Below are positions 36,101-44,075 of a stretch of 53,574 bases of DNA, one piece after another. The position numbers and the translations under genes were made by a program. The stretch covers positions 1-53,574 of the forward strand of contig JALSGS010000015.1 of NCBI GenBank assembly GCA_026982695.1, in the 5' to 3' direction. Each line of letters begins with the position of its first letter. The stretch's first letter is position 1. Source of the DNA: Saprospiraceae bacterium (lineage in GTDB: Bacteria > Bacteroidota > Bacteroidia > Chitinophagales > Saprospiraceae). The notes under the pieces are model-generated. The model was given only the letters and a program-made list of their open reading frames with translations. It ran no database searches and was not told the origin of the DNA.

Positions 36101-37717
36101 GGGCGCTTGGGGCATTTTGTGAGCACACATCCTGAGCAAGACTCCTTGCACTTTCAAGGAAAGGCGGCACGCTACGACTTGCGTTCCAACCTACTACAAG
36201 TAGAGGGTGTGCCCTGGATCATCACTTCTGATGCCTTTGTGTATCCCGACAGTGGGCGCATCGTGATAGAACCCGGTGGGCGCATGAGCCTGCTCAACAA
36301 TGCACGTATTGTAGCTGATACGACAAGTAAATATCACGTGATCAATCGCGCTGAAGTACGCATTCTGGGCCGCAAAGAATATCGTGCTAAGGGCTTTTAC
36401 GAGTACAATGTACCGGGGCATGAGCAGGAGATCTGGTTTGAGCGAATCACAGGCACGCGCGTGGGCAAGGGGCGCATGAGCGAAAAAGCTAGTGTCACGC
36501 GAGCTACTACGCAAATTAAACCTGAAGATCAGTTTTTCATGGGCGACCATGTCGAATATTTTGGTACTATTTCACTGAGTGCGGAGAAGCCTTTGCTCAA
36601 GTTCGAGGGCTTTGCTCGCCTTGAGTCTTCCACTTTACCAGCCCGACATTGGTTTTACATCAATTGTGAGGCCGACCGCAACAATCTCATATTGCCTTTC
36701 GAGGTACCCAAGAACTATGAGGGGCAGCCGCTGTATTCAGGCTTTTTCCTCAGCAAAGAGACCGGCCATGTCTATCCCCGCATCATGATGCCACTCTACT
36801 TTCGTCGCGATAGGCCTATACTTCCAGTACAAGGTGTGTTGCGCTACGAAAAGTCGCTCGACCGGTTTGTCCTGGGCGATTCGGCGCGCGTGTTGGGCAA
36901 TGCGCTTACAGGTAATATGCTGGTGTATTACAACAAAAACCGGAAGGTAGAGGGAAGCGGCAAACTGGCATTGGGCTCTGGGCTGGAGTTTATCAGTGTA
37001 GATGCGGCAGGTGTGATTCAGACGAAATTTAGCGGCGAGGTGCTCGACTCAACTCTTGGGCTCACTACGGGCTTTGAAGAGGTTCGTGCGCAGGCAATGG
37101 CCGGTGTGCACCTGATTTTGCCCGACAATTTGTTGCGTATCTTGCTGCTCGACTTCCAATCGCAGAGTTTCAATGCGGAATATGTCGTGTATGCAAAAGA
37201 TATTGCCTTTTATCAACGGGCTATCGCTAACTTGTTTCCCCATACAGATAAAAGTATAAAGGAATCCATAACCAATCTGGCGGGAGGTACCCTCCAGTTG
37301 CCTAAAAAGCTCAATGATTATACCTTTCTGTTTAGTAAGATCCCCTTGCGATGGGATCCTGACTACCAGTCTTTTGTCTCTTTGGAAGACAAATTGGGAC
37401 TGGTGAGCATTGCTGGTGAGATGTTTAATAGGCGCATCAAGGGGTACGTGGAGTTCAAAATGCCGACAAATGGCAAAGACCGCCTTTATATTTACATAGA
37501 GGCTCCATCAGGCTACTATTACTTTTTCGGCTTTCGCGATGGGGTGCTCAACGTAGTGTCCAACAATGCGACTTTCAACGACGAGGTGATCAATATGAAG
37601 GACAAAGATCGCCTTATCAAGATGGGGGATGGGCAAGTGTACGAGATTGCACCAGTCAATCCAGGTACGGCACAAGCCTTCGTGCGCCGGGTGCTGGCGG
37701 CACGCAATGGGCAATAG
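33188..37717 (+). CDS. Very large exported protein of unknown function
   Basis: I do not recognise a domain in this 1509-residue protein. It has a clean signal peptide (MNTRICLLVFSLLASVPTLEAQD) and no other membrane segment. The mature part looks almost wholly beta-stranded, with repeated short turns and phrases such as FEGFARLES and FHLNDLDQLKPQYL. There is no C-terminal type IX sorting domain, no lipobox and no catalytic motif I can name. The ATG at 33188 is chosen because it opens the signal peptide. It follows prmA by 46 bases. A periplasmic or cell-surface scaffold is only a guess. Confidence 0.75.
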   Translation: MNTRICLLVFSLLASVPTLEAQDAGEWPCEPGPFWNTVEGWLIQTGNPTLMALAKDFGKLWLSGYFEPDEAKRIMSTANAMRQKGMGPTPYFRTYLNALMHIKGTTQAGNRIQEWHDLLDTLLQRVQNRRFKPYQRFLEFSLDFFAQGALRSGRVTWKVTTDKWHMSLNGTQPVVEIPKTDLIALQGKDSIVIESTGGVYYPDEQVWQGQNGRVSWARYGLDPESLYVTLVQYEVDVTKALYEAQDVALHYPKFFGSLKVKGTFRDKVLRIGKDNRGLYPSFESYEHMLRVDNFGEGIRYRGGIRLEGMTIYGTGTEELPAEVLIFNLDQVKRFRGLAQLFVIRDQERITGEQVQVSIYFGADSIFHPSVNIRYEIPKRLLSLRRGKRGSDRNPFSDSYHRIRIDVEHLDANFAADSVFIGAKKLALAQAPRPAVFESYHYFDPVEYRRLQRIADFNPLALIQAVYNETGQRVLRAGSLAQRLNPNYTVDNIRTLLFELAAEGFVRYDSDKELVYLQEKIFHYAKAHKGEVDHDWLRLHSDTRQPNGLMSLCDGRLVANGITHVQFSKRQRVGLKPTNQRITLLENRNMDFDGRLFAGFAVFTGKDFHFEYEPFSIHLDSIRYLDLFLPTGRVDRDGKPEAVSIASRIEYLGGDLLIDAPHNKSGREDIPTFPSLHTDRPAFVFYDWPDLFDGAYVRDSFYFKLNPFHLNDLDQLKPQYLAFPGTLVSAHIFPDFEETLVLQSDRSLGFQSRTPDEGFPAYLGKGHYSGELSLSNQGFLGKGVISYLNARIDSKDIIFKPKQLLASAERFNMDEERTGPVEIPQVRGYDVKIDWHPWLDSMYVRSEEAPFELYRTGTHFLDGTLILTPDGLKGRGTFDWGKASMYSRLFSFGAFSAKADTTNVRIRAFDADAIALQTDNLNGIVDFDQQLGQFRANAELLTTTLPYNQYTTSFNEFDWDMAGHTITFKATQGRLGHFVSTHPEQDSLHFQGKAARYDLRSNLLQVEGVPWIITSDAFVYPDSGRIVIEPGGRMSLLNNARIVADTTSKYHVINRAEVRILGRKEYRAKGFYEYNVPGHEQEIWFERITGTRVGKGRMSEKASVTRATTQIKPEDQFFMGDHVEYFGTISLSAEKPLLKFEGFARLESSTLPARHWFYINCEADRNNLILPFEVPKNYEGQPLYSGFFLSKETGHVYPRIMMPLYFRRDRPILPVQGVLRYEKSLDRFVLGDSARVLGNALTGNMLVYYNKNRKVEGSGKLALGSGLEFISVDAAGVIQTKFSGEVLDSTLGLTTGFEEVRAQAMAGVHLILPDNLLRILLLDFQSQSFNAEYVVYAKDIAFYQRAIANLFPHTDKSIKESITNLAGGTLQLPKKLNDYTFLFSKIPLRWDPDYQSFVSLEDKLGLVSIAGEMFNRRIKGYVEFKMPTNGKDRLYIYIEAPSGYYYFFGFRDGVLNVVSNNATFNDEVINMKDKDRLIKMGDGQVYEIAPVNPGTAQAFVRRVLAARNGQ

Positions 37718-37728
37718 TAAAGGAAAAG

Positions 37729-38733
37729 TCAGGAAGTGCGCTGAGGAGCAAAAGCCTGCGTCCATTCGTGCATGAGCCGTTGAGCTTCTACGGGTACCAC
37801 ACCTACGCGTTCGCATACTTGCCCGCCAGCCAAATTGGCCAATAGAGCTATTTGCGATACAGATAGGCCTGCAGCCAATGCAAGCGTGGCGATGCTGATC
37901 ACTGTGTCGCCGGCACCACATACGTCGGCAATGTCGCGAGGGTGGGCTGGTAGGATACCCATCTCTTTGCCATCGTCGAAAAAGATGCCTTTTTCCGAAA
38001 GGGTAATGAGCGTAATGTGGTGATCGAGCTGTTGGCGCAACTGCTGGCTTGCTTGGGCCAGATCGGTGAGCGTGGGTTGTACGGCCCATCCCAATGCATC
38101 GGACACTTCTTTTAGGTTGGGCTTGAAGAGCGTCGTTTGCCGAAAGGCAAAAAAGTTATGTCGTTTGGGATCTACAGCCGTGGGAATTTGCCGAGCACGG
38201 CACCATTGTATGGTTTGTTCAATCACCTTGGGTGTGAGCAGCCCCTTGTTGTAGTCTTGGAGGATCAGCACATCAGGAGACTCGGCTTTTAAGAGTTGTT
38301 GGAGGTGGGCCAAAATGTGGGCTTCTTCCTCTTGGTTGAGTGGGTGCGTGTCTTCGCGATCGATGCGCAGCAAGTGTTGTCCCTGAGCAATGACACGTGT
38401 TTTGACAGTAGTGCGCCGATGATGGCTCGACACGATGCCATGTGGGGCAATGCTTGCTTGAGGTAGTAAGTGCAAAAACTGGGTGCCATACGCATCGTGG
38501 CCAATGAGGCTTACCAAGAGTGGGGTGGCGCCCATGGCGGCGATGTTAAGTGCTACGTTGGCAGCGCCTCCCAATCGGTTTTCTTCTTTTTGAAAATGCA
38601 CGACAGGCACGGGGGCTTCTGGCGACACGCGCGAAACATGCCCTAACACGTAGCGATCGATCATGACGTCACCCAATACCAGCACTTTGAACTGGCGCAT
38701 CCTTTCGAACAACTCGCTCATTGCATGATTCAT
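37729..38733 (-). CDS. D-glycero-beta-D-manno-heptose-7-phosphate kinase (HldE domain I only)
   Basis: This 334-residue PfkB/ribokinase-fold enzyme shows VLGDVMIDRYVLG at the N-terminus, RLGGAANVALNIA for sugar binding and DVCGAGDTVISIATLALA with the catalytic Asp. The overall pattern fits the kinase domain of RfaE/HldE, which makes heptose bisphosphate for the LPS core. The nucleotidyltransferase half found in E. coli HldE is absent and must be separate. Its ATG overlaps the waaA stop as ATGA (38730-38733), so translation is probably coupled. Confidence 0.87.
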   Translation of the reverse strand: MNHAMSELFERMRQFKVLVLGDVMIDRYVLGHVSRVSPEAPVPVVHFQKEENRLGGAANVALNIAAMGATPLLVSLIGHDAYGTQFLHLLPQASIAPHGIVSSHHRRTTVKTRVIAQGQHLLRIDREDTHPLNQEEEAHILAHLQQLLKAESPDVLILQDYNKGLLTPKVIEQTIQWCRARQIPTAVDPKRHNFFAFRQTTLFKPNLKEVSDALGWAVQPTLTDLAQASQQLRQQLDHHITLITLSEKGIFFDDGKEMGILPAHPRDIADVCGAGDTVISIATLALAAGLSVSQIALLANLAGGQVCERVGVVPVEAQRLMHEWTQAFAPQRTS

Positions 38734-40013
38734 GGTGCAAAGGTATGGGAATTCTGTAGTAGGGGCTCAAGGCGTTGCAAGATACGCATGCTGGCACCTG
38801 TATTTACCTCGATATAGTGTTGGGCACTTTGGGAAGCCTGTTGCCAGGCTTGTGGGACAAGCCATTTAGCAAAGGCGCGCTGCAACGCCGTACTATTGCA
38901 AACACTGCGGCCGCCGCCCGAGGCTACTAAGTATTCTGCCTCTGCAAAACCTCGGTAGTGAGGGCCAAACAACACGGGTAGGCCAAACGCCATGGGCTCC
39001 AGCGTATTGTGAATGCCTTTGCCAAATCCACCACCGATGTAAGCAATATGCCCGTATTGGTACAAATGCGACAACATGCCCACATTGTCGATGATGAGTA
39101 TGTGTATTGGTGCCAAGTCGGTGTGCTGATGCAGTTGGCTATAGCGCAGATACGGCACTTTCAAACGGCCACAAAGCCCATGGATGTGGCCTTCATCGGT
39201 TTCATGAGGAGCTATGATGGCCTTCCAGCCTTTCGGCAAATGGTTGAGCAGGGGAGCCAGCACCTTTTCGTCGGTGGGCCAAGTACTGCCACAGATGAGC
39301 AAATGTGTGGCACTTGCTCGAAACCGCGCGGCTGCAGGTATAGCGGTAGGTTGGGCGGCAATAGCTGCTACGCGGTCTACTCGCGTGTCGCCCGCTACAC
39401 TCACAGCAGTGACACCTATGTGCTCGAGTCGCTGTTTAGATTGGGCATCTTGTACGAAGATGTGGGTAAACCAGTGGAGCATTTGGCGAAAGGCACCGCC
39501 CCAGGGCTTAAAAAAGATTTGCCCAGGGTGAAAGCGTGCTGAGACGAGTATAGTGGGTATTTGGCGTTGGTGCAGGCCCTGGAGGTAATTGCGCCAAAAC
39601 TCGTATTTGACAAACAGCGCTAGTGAGGGGCGCACTGTGTCGAGGAACTGCTGTACTGCTTGGGGCAAGTCTGGGGGCAAGTAGGCCACTACATCAGCAT
39701 GTGGATAGTCTTTGCGCAATTCAAAGCCCGAAGGCGAAAAAAAAGTGAGTAAAATAGCCACAGAGGGATGTGCTGTGCGAATAGCTTCGATGAGTGGGCG
39801 GCCTTGCTCAAACTCGCCCAGAGAGGCACAGTGCATCCATACTACGGGCTTGCCTTTCGGCAAACGGTTTAACCGAGCCACATTGTGGCGGCGACCCTGC
39901 ACCCACAATCGTGCTTTATCGTGAAAGGGGGCAACTACTTTGATGGCCCACACGTAGGCCCTGATGCTCCACTGATATATCCAATCAATAATAAATTTCT
40001 TCAGTGTTTTCAT
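38730..40013 (-). CDS. waaA: 3-deoxy-D-manno-octulosonic acid transferase
   Basis: This 427-residue GT-B enzyme adds Kdo to lipid A at the inner face of the inner membrane. After an N-terminal hydrophobic stretch come HDKARLWVQGR, VVWMHCASLGEFEQGRPL (catalytic Glu region), FVKYEFWRNY, the linker, and the donor-site blocks ICGSTWPTDE, APHETDEGH and YIGGGFGKGIHNTLEP. The ATG at 40013 is preferred over 40052. It overlaps the end of the upstream barrel gene by 29 bases and the downstream kinase gene by four. Confidence 0.93.
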   Translation of the reverse strand: MKTLKKFIIDWIYQWSIRAYVWAIKVVAPFHDKARLWVQGRRHNVARLNRLPKGKPVVWMHCASLGEFEQGRPLIEAIRTAHPSVAILLTFFSPSGFELRKDYPHADVVAYLPPDLPQAVQQFLDTVRPSLALFVKYEFWRNYLQGLHQRQIPTILVSARFHPGQIFFKPWGGAFRQMLHWFTHIFVQDAQSKQRLEHIGVTAVSVAGDTRVDRVAAIAAQPTAIPAAARFRASATHLLICGSTWPTDEKVLAPLLNHLPKGWKAIIAPHETDEGHIHGLCGRLKVPYLRYSQLHQHTDLAPIHILIIDNVGMLSHLYQYGHIAYIGGGFGKGIHNTLEPMAFGLPVLFGPHYRGFAEAEYLVASGGGRSVCNSTALQRAFAKWLVPQAWQQASQSAQHYIEVNTGASMRILQRLEPLLQNSHTFAP

Positions 40014-40749
40014 GAATGTAGAATGGCATGATCCAGCCGGCGCGTAGCCCAATCAGCATGTCGAAGCGTTTTTCTCGTAATGGCCTCATTTGTGCAAAGT
40101 CATAGCTACGTCGGCTGCGCGTAAATGCTTCTTCTATTTCGACACCTGCGTAGAAGTTGATGCGGCGATTTTGGCTGAGTACTTGCCAGCCAACGAATTG
40201 CCTGAGTGATATGCCATTGGCCATGCGGTCCCATCCCTTTTTATACTCGCCATATACTAGCGCCACAAATGACTGAGGGTCTTCTTGTATTCGGATTTTG
40301 TGTTGTAGTATACCGATGCCCCCTTCTATGCGCAAGCCCGCGCGTGCCTGTGTGGAACGCGTGATGAGGCGGCCTACATGAATGCCCGACGCAAAGCCGC
40401 GTTGTCGTAGCGCAACAAATGAGGGTTCGCCATTTTCGCCTGGAATGTTGCCGTCGGCATCGCGCAAGATGCTGAGTGGGTCTTCTTTTACCTGTTGTCC
40501 AAAAAGGTAGTTGTAGTGTAGGCCAAAAAACCAGTTGCTTTGGCTAAGCCACTCGATGCCTACGCCAAAGGTGAGATTGGGACCAAAGCGAGTAGCTAGA
40601 TCACCAGCCGGGACGTGGCCGCCATAGCTGAAGGAGGGAGCTAACACGTGTGTGTCGTTGTCGTATCGGCGCACCTCAGCTGTGCCTTGAGCTACACCTG
40701 GAAGCGCAAGCAACAGTATACCACAGGCAAGGATGAGGCGCATAGGCAT
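39985..40749 (-). CDS. Outer-membrane beta-barrel protein of unknown function
   Basis: This 254-residue protein has a signal peptide (LILACGILLLALPGVAQ) and a mature part of short amphipathic strands with many Tyr, Phe and Gly, ending in ENTEEIYY. It looks like an eight- to ten-stranded porin-like barrel. Two ATGs (40749, 40743) can begin the signal peptide. Its last 29 bases overlap the waaA start. The context suggests an envelope or LPS-related role but nothing specific can be claimed. Confidence 0.65.
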   Translation of the reverse strand: MPMRLILACGILLLALPGVAQGTAEVRRYDNDTHVLAPSFSYGGHVPAGDLATRFGPNLTFGVGIEWLSQSNWFFGLHYNYLFGQQVKEDPLSILRDADGNIPGENGEPSFVALRQRGFASGIHVGRLITRSTQARAGLRIEGGIGILQHKIRIQEDPQSFVALVYGEYKKGWDRMANGISLRQFVGWQVLSQNRRINFYAGVEIEEAFTRSRRSYDFAQMRPLREKRFDMLIGLRAGWIMPFYIHENTEEIYY

Positions 40750-40811
40750 AGAGATTGGTGGTGAAGCAAGTGAAACTTTTACAATGGGTAAAGGTAGGAG
40801 GATGTAGGGCA

Positions 40812-40853
40812 CAAAAAAAAGCCCCGTCCAAACACTTACATTCAGACGGGGCT
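40812..40853 (-). terminator. Rho-independent terminator of the His-rich lipoprotein gene
   Basis: On the minus strand AGCCCCGTC (40853-40845) pairs perfectly with GACGGGGCT (40828-40820) over 9 bp and is followed by a run of eight T residues. It lies 26 bases after the stop of the lipoprotein gene. Confidence 0.9.
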
Positions 40854-40878
40854 CGGGTAAAACCCGTAGTGGTTTCTT

Positions 40879-41154
40879 TTAGTGGCTGTCTTCGTGACCA
40901 TTCTCATGGCTGTGCCCATCCATGTCGTCGTGATGGTTGCCTTCTTTCATACTGTCATGAGAAGCAGTATCTGCTTGAGCAGTAGTGTCAGGGGCAGGAG
41001 CGGTAGCTTCTTCTTCAGGTTGGGCAGCTTCTGCCTGTTCCATGGTTTCTTCAGTGGCTTCTTCTGCACCTTCGTTGCCGCCGTTGCAGGCGACCATGGC
41101 GAACAGTGCACCGGCCATGAGGACAGAACCAAAAATCAACTTCAGGCTTTTCAT
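40879..41154 (-). CDS. Small acidic lipoprotein with His-rich C-terminus
   Basis: This 91-residue protein has a lipobox at MVAC (Cys23). The mature 69 residues have low complexity: Glu/Ala/Pro/Thr-rich first, then a tail with eight His among Asp and Glu (for example GNHHDDMDGHSHENGHEDSH). Such tails often bind copper, zinc or nickel. It has its own promoter and terminator, and diverges from the copper-type ATPase ccoI with the cbb3 genes beyond. A role as an envelope metal buffer or donor is an inference. No named family is recognised. Confidence 0.8.
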   Translation of the reverse strand: MKSLKLIFGSVLMAGALFAMVACNGGNEGAEEATEETMEQAEAAQPEEEATAPAPDTTAQADTASHDSMKEGNHHDDMDGHSHENGHEDSH

Positions 41155-41193
41155 AATGCTTTGTTTTGATGAAAAAAATGGTCAATCATGCTG

Positions 41194-41224
41194 CTAAAGT
41201 AATAAATGTAAAATGAATGACAAA
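41194..41224 (-). promoter_or_regulatory. Promoter of the His-rich lipoprotein gene (TTTG-N19-TACTTTAG)
   Basis: On the minus strand TTTG (41224-41221), 19 bases, then TACTTTAG (41201-41194), one mismatch from the Bacteroidota -7 consensus. The leader to the ATG at 41154 would be about 33 bases. Confidence 0.6.
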
Positions 41225-41347
41225 AGGTATACACGGCGGAATTAGAGCCTGTAGGCATTCTCCAGCTGATAAAAATCAACTTTTGTCTTGACATAGCGCA
41301 ATTCATGGCATGTGTAGGCGACGCACATTTGTGCAAATACTAAGCTA

Positions 41348-43789
41348 ATGACTGCCCTCACACCACACAAATCTTTACTTGCAGGCCCTGATAAATCTGT
41401 AAGAAGTGATGTACAGTGCTACCATTGTGGGGAGCCCTGTGGAGCGCATCCCATCCAATACAATGGCAAGTGTTTTTGCTGTAGGGGCTGCAGCATGGTC
41501 TATCAGTTACTTCAAGACAAAGATATGTGTCGCTACTACGAGCTGGATGCCCAGCCGGGCATCTCGCTCAAGGGCCGCCGACAAGAGCGATATGAATTTT
41601 TGGATGACGAGGAGGTGATCGAATCGCTGCTCGAGTTTCGCAGTCCTACCTTAGCCAAAGTGACGCTCCACTTGCCCCAAATACATTGTGCTTCGTGCAT
41701 ATGGCTGTTGGAACACTTGTATCGCTTGCGCGAAGGCATTCTCCACTCACGCGTGCATTTCATGCGCAAAGAGTTGGCCGTAAGTTTTGACCCACGTCAG
41801 ATCAGTTTGCGGCAAATTGTCGAGTTGTTGGCTACGGTGGGTTATCCGCCGGCTATTCGATTAGCTACAGCCGAAAAGGGGGGTGAGCGAGGCAATTCGC
41901 GCCGGCTGCTGTACCAGATTGGGGTGGCGGGTTTTGCCTTTGGCAATGTGATGTTGCTCAGCTTTCCGGAATATTTGGGATTAGATGTGGCGAGTCATCG
42001 AGGTTGGGTTTGGATTTTTGGCTATATCAACCTGTTGTTGAGTATCCCGGTATTGGCGTATTCGGGATTGGATTATCTGCGGTCTGCCTGGCAAGGATTG
42101 CGCATGGGACAGCTCAATATAGATGTACCCATTTCCTTGGGCATGCTGACACTTTTTGGTCGCAGTACTTTTGAGGTGCTTGCTCAGCAAGGTCCTGGCT
42201 ACTTCGATAGCTTGGCAGGCCTGGTGTTTTTTCTGCTTGTGGGCAAATGGTATCAGCAGAAGACATGGCAGCAGTTGTCTTTTGATCGCGACTACAAGTC
42301 TTGGTTGCCACTGGCTGCTACCTTGATCGAGCAAGGTGAGGAACGCAGTGTGCCCATTCGCAAGTTAGTACCTGGCCAGCGCATTCGCATTCGCCATGGG
42401 GAGCTAGTGCCTGCCGATGGGATTTTGGACAAGGGGGAGGGATATTTCGATTACAGCTTTGTCACGGGTGAAGCTGAGCCTCAGCCTGCAGCGCCAGGAG
42501 AAAAGGTGTTTGCAGGAGCACGCCAGATGGGCGGATCCGTAGAAGTGATCTTGACGAAACATGTGGCACAGAGCTACCTGACGCGCTTGTGGCAAGAACA
42601 GCAGTACGCTCACAAACAAACCCAACTAAAAACCGAACAGCTGGCCGACAGCGTGGGTAAGTGGTTTACTGCAGTGGTGTTACTATTGGCTGTGGGGGCT
42701 CTTGTGTGGTGGTGGCCACGCGATGTACATGCAGCTATTGATGCCTTTACTGCCGTGCTTATCATTGCTTGCCCTTGTGCTGTGGCACTAGCTATACCTT
42801 TCACTTTTGGCAATGCCATGCGCATCCTCGGCCGAAATGGCTTGTACTTAAAAGATACTACAGTTATCGAGCGGCTGAAGGGGATCACGGCTGTGATATT
42901 CGACAAGACAGGCACGCTCACCACTACGCGCAAGGCTACCATGCACTATGTGGGCCAGCCTTTGTCGGCCGATGAGCGACGGCAAGTAGCCGCCCTAGCA
43001 GCTCAGTCGGCCCATCCTATGAGTCGGCGTATTGTGGAAGTAATGGGTCATCCAGGGGAGGTAGTCGTGCAACAGTTTCGAGAAGAAAAGGGCAAGGGCA
43101 TTGAAGGCATTGTGAATGGCGTGTCTCTGCGCTTGGGCCAGGCCTATTTTGTGGGAGCAAGTTCGCGTTCAGCTTCAGAAGTGTGGTTGCGCATAGGCGA
43201 TGAAGTAAAGGGGCGGTTTGTATTCAAACCTGAGTGGCGCGCAGGCTTCGAGCAGGTGGTGTCTTTTTTCAAAAAACAAGGCAAAGCGGTGTGGTTGCTC
43301 TCCGGCGATCGGGCACAAGAGGCGGCGCACTTGTCGGAGCTTTTTGGCGAAAGCCATATGGCTTTTGAGCAAAATCCCGAAGACAAACTGGCCTTTATCG
43401 AGTACTTGCAAGCACGTGGGCACAAGGTGTTGATGTTGGGTGATGGTCTCAACGATGCGGCCGCATTGCGCCAAGCTGATGTGGGTATAGCTGTGGCTGA
43501 AGATATCACGCACTTTACACCTGCCAGCGATGCCATTTTGGATGCCAGCTGCTTGCCAGCTTTGCCCCAGCACTATCGCTATGCTCAACGCGCAGTGCGT
43601 TCGGTATTTAAAGCCTATGGAGTGGCCGCGCTGTACAATGTGATTGGGCAGAGTTTTGCCTTGCGCGCGTTGCTCTCGCCAGTCATAGCTGCAGTGTTGA
43701 TGCCTGCCAGTTCTGTAACTATCGTCGTATTTGGCGTAGGCATGACGACCTACATCGCTTGGCGTATGGGATTATGGCCCAAGGACTAG
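41348..43789 (+). CDS. ccoI: Cu-transporting P1B-type ATPase of cbb3 oxidase assembly
   Basis: This 813-residue copper pump has an N-terminal Cys-rich domain (CYHCGEPC, then CFCCRGCSMVYQLL) typical of CcoI/FixI and an HMA-like domain with HCASCIWLLEHLY. Eight membrane segments are predicted. The metal site is CPCAVA, the phosphorylation site DKTGTLTT, with TGEA, SAHPMSRR and GDGLNDAAAL also present. It exports copper for the cbb3 active site. A short palindrome (GCACA-TT-TGTGC, 41323-41334) lies just before the ATG. The gene is complete and begins the cco locus. Confidence 0.94.
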   Translation: MTALTPHKSLLAGPDKSVRSDVQCYHCGEPCGAHPIQYNGKCFCCRGCSMVYQLLQDKDMCRYYELDAQPGISLKGRRQERYEFLDDEEVIESLLEFRSPTLAKVTLHLPQIHCASCIWLLEHLYRLREGILHSRVHFMRKELAVSFDPRQISLRQIVELLATVGYPPAIRLATAEKGGERGNSRRLLYQIGVAGFAFGNVMLLSFPEYLGLDVASHRGWVWIFGYINLLLSIPVLAYSGLDYLRSAWQGLRMGQLNIDVPISLGMLTLFGRSTFEVLAQQGPGYFDSLAGLVFFLLVGKWYQQKTWQQLSFDRDYKSWLPLAATLIEQGEERSVPIRKLVPGQRIRIRHGELVPADGILDKGEGYFDYSFVTGEAEPQPAAPGEKVFAGARQMGGSVEVILTKHVAQSYLTRLWQEQQYAHKQTQLKTEQLADSVGKWFTAVVLLLAVGALVWWWPRDVHAAIDAFTAVLIIACPCAVALAIPFTFGNAMRILGRNGLYLKDTTVIERLKGITAVIFDKTGTLTTTRKATMHYVGQPLSADERRQVAALAAQSAHPMSRRIVEVMGHPGEVVVQQFREEKGKGIEGIVNGVSLRLGQAYFVGASSRSASEVWLRIGDEVKGRFVFKPEWRAGFEQVVSFFKKQGKAVWLLSGDRAQEAAHLSELFGESHMAFEQNPEDKLAFIEYLQARGHKVLMLGDGLNDAAALRQADVGIAVAEDITHFTPASDAILDASCLPALPQHYRYAQRAVRSVFKAYGVAALYNVIGQSFALRALLSPVIAAVLMPASSVTIVVFGVGMTTYIAWRMGLWPKD

Positions 43790-43891
43790 CACGGGCCCTG
43801 ACGTAAAAATGATAAAAGTCAGTGTAGGTGTTGATCAGGCTCATCTGCTACGCTGTGCTTGTGCTGCTTCTTTGCTCAAAATTATTCGGTT

Positions 43892-44062
43892 ATGAAGATC
43901 ATGATTTTGCTGATAGGTGCCAGCTTCTTTATTGCGCTCATCTTTTTGGGTGCATTTATCTGGGCGGTGCGTTCAGGTCAGTACGACGACGATTATACGC
44001 CATCAGTACGCATCCTACTAGACGATGCGGATCATGGGGAAACAAAACAACAGTCCAATTAA
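43892..44062 (+). CDS. ccoS: Cbb3 oxidase assembly protein CcoS
   Basis: This 56-residue protein has one N-terminal membrane helix (residues 4-25), then AVRSGQYDDDYTPSVRIL, the short acidic tail with the Gly-Gln-Tyr/Phe-Asp-Asp pattern of CcoS/FixS. CcoS is needed for cofactor insertion into the cbb3 catalytic subunit. The ATG at 43892 is preferred over one 33 bases upstream. It sits between ccoI and ccoNO, the usual order. Confidence 0.9.
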   Translation: MKIMILLIGASFFIALIFLGAFIWAVRSGQYDDDYTPSVRILLDDADHGETKQQSN

Positions 44063-44075
44063 AAACCAAGTCCTT

